Positions 4,978 through 6,032 of a stretch of 6,032 nucleotides of DNA are shown piece by piece; position 1 is the stretch's first letter, and every line of letters begins with the position of its first letter. The notes under the pieces are model-generated. The model saw nothing but the letters and a program-made list of their open reading frames with translations, ran no database searches and was not told the DNA's origin. The position numbers and the translations under genes were made by a program. The DNA is from an uncultured Bacteroidota bacterium (GTDB lineage Bacteria > Bacteroidota > Bacteroidia > 2-12-FULL-35-15). The stretch covers positions 1 to 6,032 of the forward strand of contig CAIRRW010000340.1 in NCBI GenBank assembly GCA_903881065.1, in the 5' to 3' direction.

Positions 4978-6032
4978 TTAATCGATTAGTTCAACGCTGC
5001 GTTTAATAAATATAGTGAGCTCTTCACCTTTTAATAAACCTTGTGAAAGCATTGCCAAATCAGCAGTTTGTTTGGCAAGTTGTTTTTGTTTCTCTCCATC
5101 TTTTTCATTTAATATTTTCGAAATCAATGGATGATTACTATTTACAACCAGGTTATGCATATCAGGCAACGAGCCATAGAACGACATTCCGCCGCCACCC
5201 ATCATTGCGCTCATATCTTTCATTCGGCGCATAAACTCAGGCTTTGTAATTATCATCGGTGCATCTTTTTCACTCAAACTTTCAAATACAACTGTAAACT
5301 TTTCTTTCGGAACTATTGATTCTACAATAGGTTTCAATGTTTCCTGTTCTTTGTCGGAAAGTTTTGAAGGCTGCGCTTCGTCTTTCTTAATTATTTTATC
5401 AATGGTATCAGCATCTACACGTACAAATTGTGTATCCTGTAATTTTTGTTCCAGATGATTGATGTAATGCGCGTCAATCGGCGAATCCATCACTAATACA
5501 TCATAGCCGCGCTCCTTTGCAGTTTCAATAAAGCTATGCTGCTCATCCACATTTGTGGTATATAAATAAATTACTTTTTTGTCTTTATCAGTCTGTATAG
5601 GTTTTACTTTCTCTGCATATTCTTCAAGTGTGGAATAGCTGCCGTCAGTACTTTTCAGCAATGCAAACTTTTGTGCTTTGTCATAAAACTTCTCTTCGGA
5701 AAGCATTCCATACTGAACAAAAATCTTGATGTCTTCCCATTTCGCTTCAAAATCTTTTCTATCATTCTTGAAAATCTCTTCCAGTTTATCAGCTACTTTT
5801 TTTGTAATGTGTGCCGAAATCTTTTTCACATTGCTATCGCTTTGCAGATAACTGCGGCTTACATTCAGTGGGATATCCGGCGAATCGAGCACGCCCTGCA
5901 ATAATCCTAAAAAGTCTGGAACAATATTTTCTACTGAATCGGTTACAAAAACCTGGTTGCAATACAACTGAATTTTATCCTTCTGAATTTCAATTGTACG
6001 TTTCAATTTCGGGAAATATAAAATACCGGTCA
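4978..6032 (-). CDS. htpG: Molecular chaperone HtpG (Hsp90), C-terminal part, 5' end outside window
   Basis: The frame is open to the right edge and encodes 350 residues, roughly the second half of a protein of over 600. The visible part starts at G-I-L-Y-F-P-K near the end of the middle-domain core. QLYCNQVFVTD and the conserved PLNVSR (about 54-59 of the fragment) follow, the latter carrying the arginine loop that contacts ATP. The remaining middle domain leads to the C-terminal dimerisation domain. There MRRMKDMSAMMGGGGMSFYG (about 265-284) corresponds to the exposed amphipathic client-binding helix of E. coli HtpG, and the final helices end in FIKRSVELID. The N-terminal ATPase domain is not in the window. 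A TTG at 6006 could be mistaken for a start, but upstream codons continue the Hsp90 sequence. HtpG is a cytosolic ATP-dependent chaperone, usually heat-induced. It lies 51 bp before lemA on the same strand. Confidence 0.95.
   Translation of the reverse strand, partial: TGILYFPKLKRTIEIQKDKIQLYCNQVFVTDSVENIVPDFLGLLQGVLDSPDIPLNVSRSYLQSDSNVKKISAHITKKVADKLEEIFKNDRKDFEAKWEDIKIFVQYGMLSEEKFYDKAQKFALLKSTDGSYSTLEEYAEKVKPIQTDKDKKVIYLYTTNVDEQHSFIETAKERGYDVLVMDSPIDAHYINHLEQKLQDTQFVRVDADTIDKIIKKDEAQPSKLSDKEQETLKPIVESIVPKEKFTVVFESLSEKDAPMIITKPEFMRRMKDMSAMMGGGGMSFYGSLPDMHNLVVNSNHPLISKILNEKDGEKQKQLAKQTADLAMLSQGLLKGEELTIFIKRSVELID

Noticed and set aside
5671..5904. Open frame of 77 codons on the plus strand opposite htpG
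   Set aside because: The htpG frame is well conserved here; the antisense product is low-complexity and has no start context.
1..6032. Search for CRISPR arrays, tRNA or rRNA genes, insertion sequences, retroelements or defence genes
   Set aside because: No regularly spaced repeats, cloverleaf, transposase, reverse transcriptase or nuclease motifs were seen. All gaps are short and the genes are ordinary Bacteroidota chromosomal genes.

Overview
The window is low-GC, densely coding chromosomal DNA from a member of the Bacteroidota. The evidence is a TAnnTTTG-type -7 promoter box before the first gene, A-rich leaders without Shine-Dalgarno sequences, a Bacteroidota-type HtpG C-terminus and a LemA/TPM gene cluster. 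I cannot name a genus.

Layout, left half (+ strand): a lipoprotein-like protein of unknown function (79-1296); a secreted serine hydrolase of the class A beta-lactamase fold (1317-2561) that probably starts at TTG; and a small MerR-type regulator (2629-2988). A near-perfect 22-bp hairpin with a T-tract (1320-1375) follows the first gene. It looks like an intrinsic terminator, yet it also encodes the signal peptide of the hydrolase.

Layout, right half (- strand, read right to left): the C-terminal 350 codons of htpG (Hsp90), whose 5' part lies beyond the right edge; a LemA-family membrane protein (4321-4926); a cytosolic TPM-domain protein (3821-4258); and a secreted or membrane-anchored TPM-domain protein with a glycine-rich tail (3011-3808). 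An 11-bp perfect hairpin with a T-tract lies between lemA and the first TPM gene and probably ends or attenuates most lemA transcripts. The merR gene and the last TPM gene converge across only 22 bp.

How the genes work together: LemA plus two TPM proteins form an envelope-associated module that recurs in Bacteroidota but has no settled function. Its placement next to htpG and merR suggests, but does not show, a link to stress or regulation. I see no mobile element, CRISPR array, RNA gene or defence system. No gap exceeds 300 bases. The most unusual points are the terminator that doubles as signal-peptide coding sequence, the hydrolase that lacks the KTG motif, and the uncharacterised lipoprotein.
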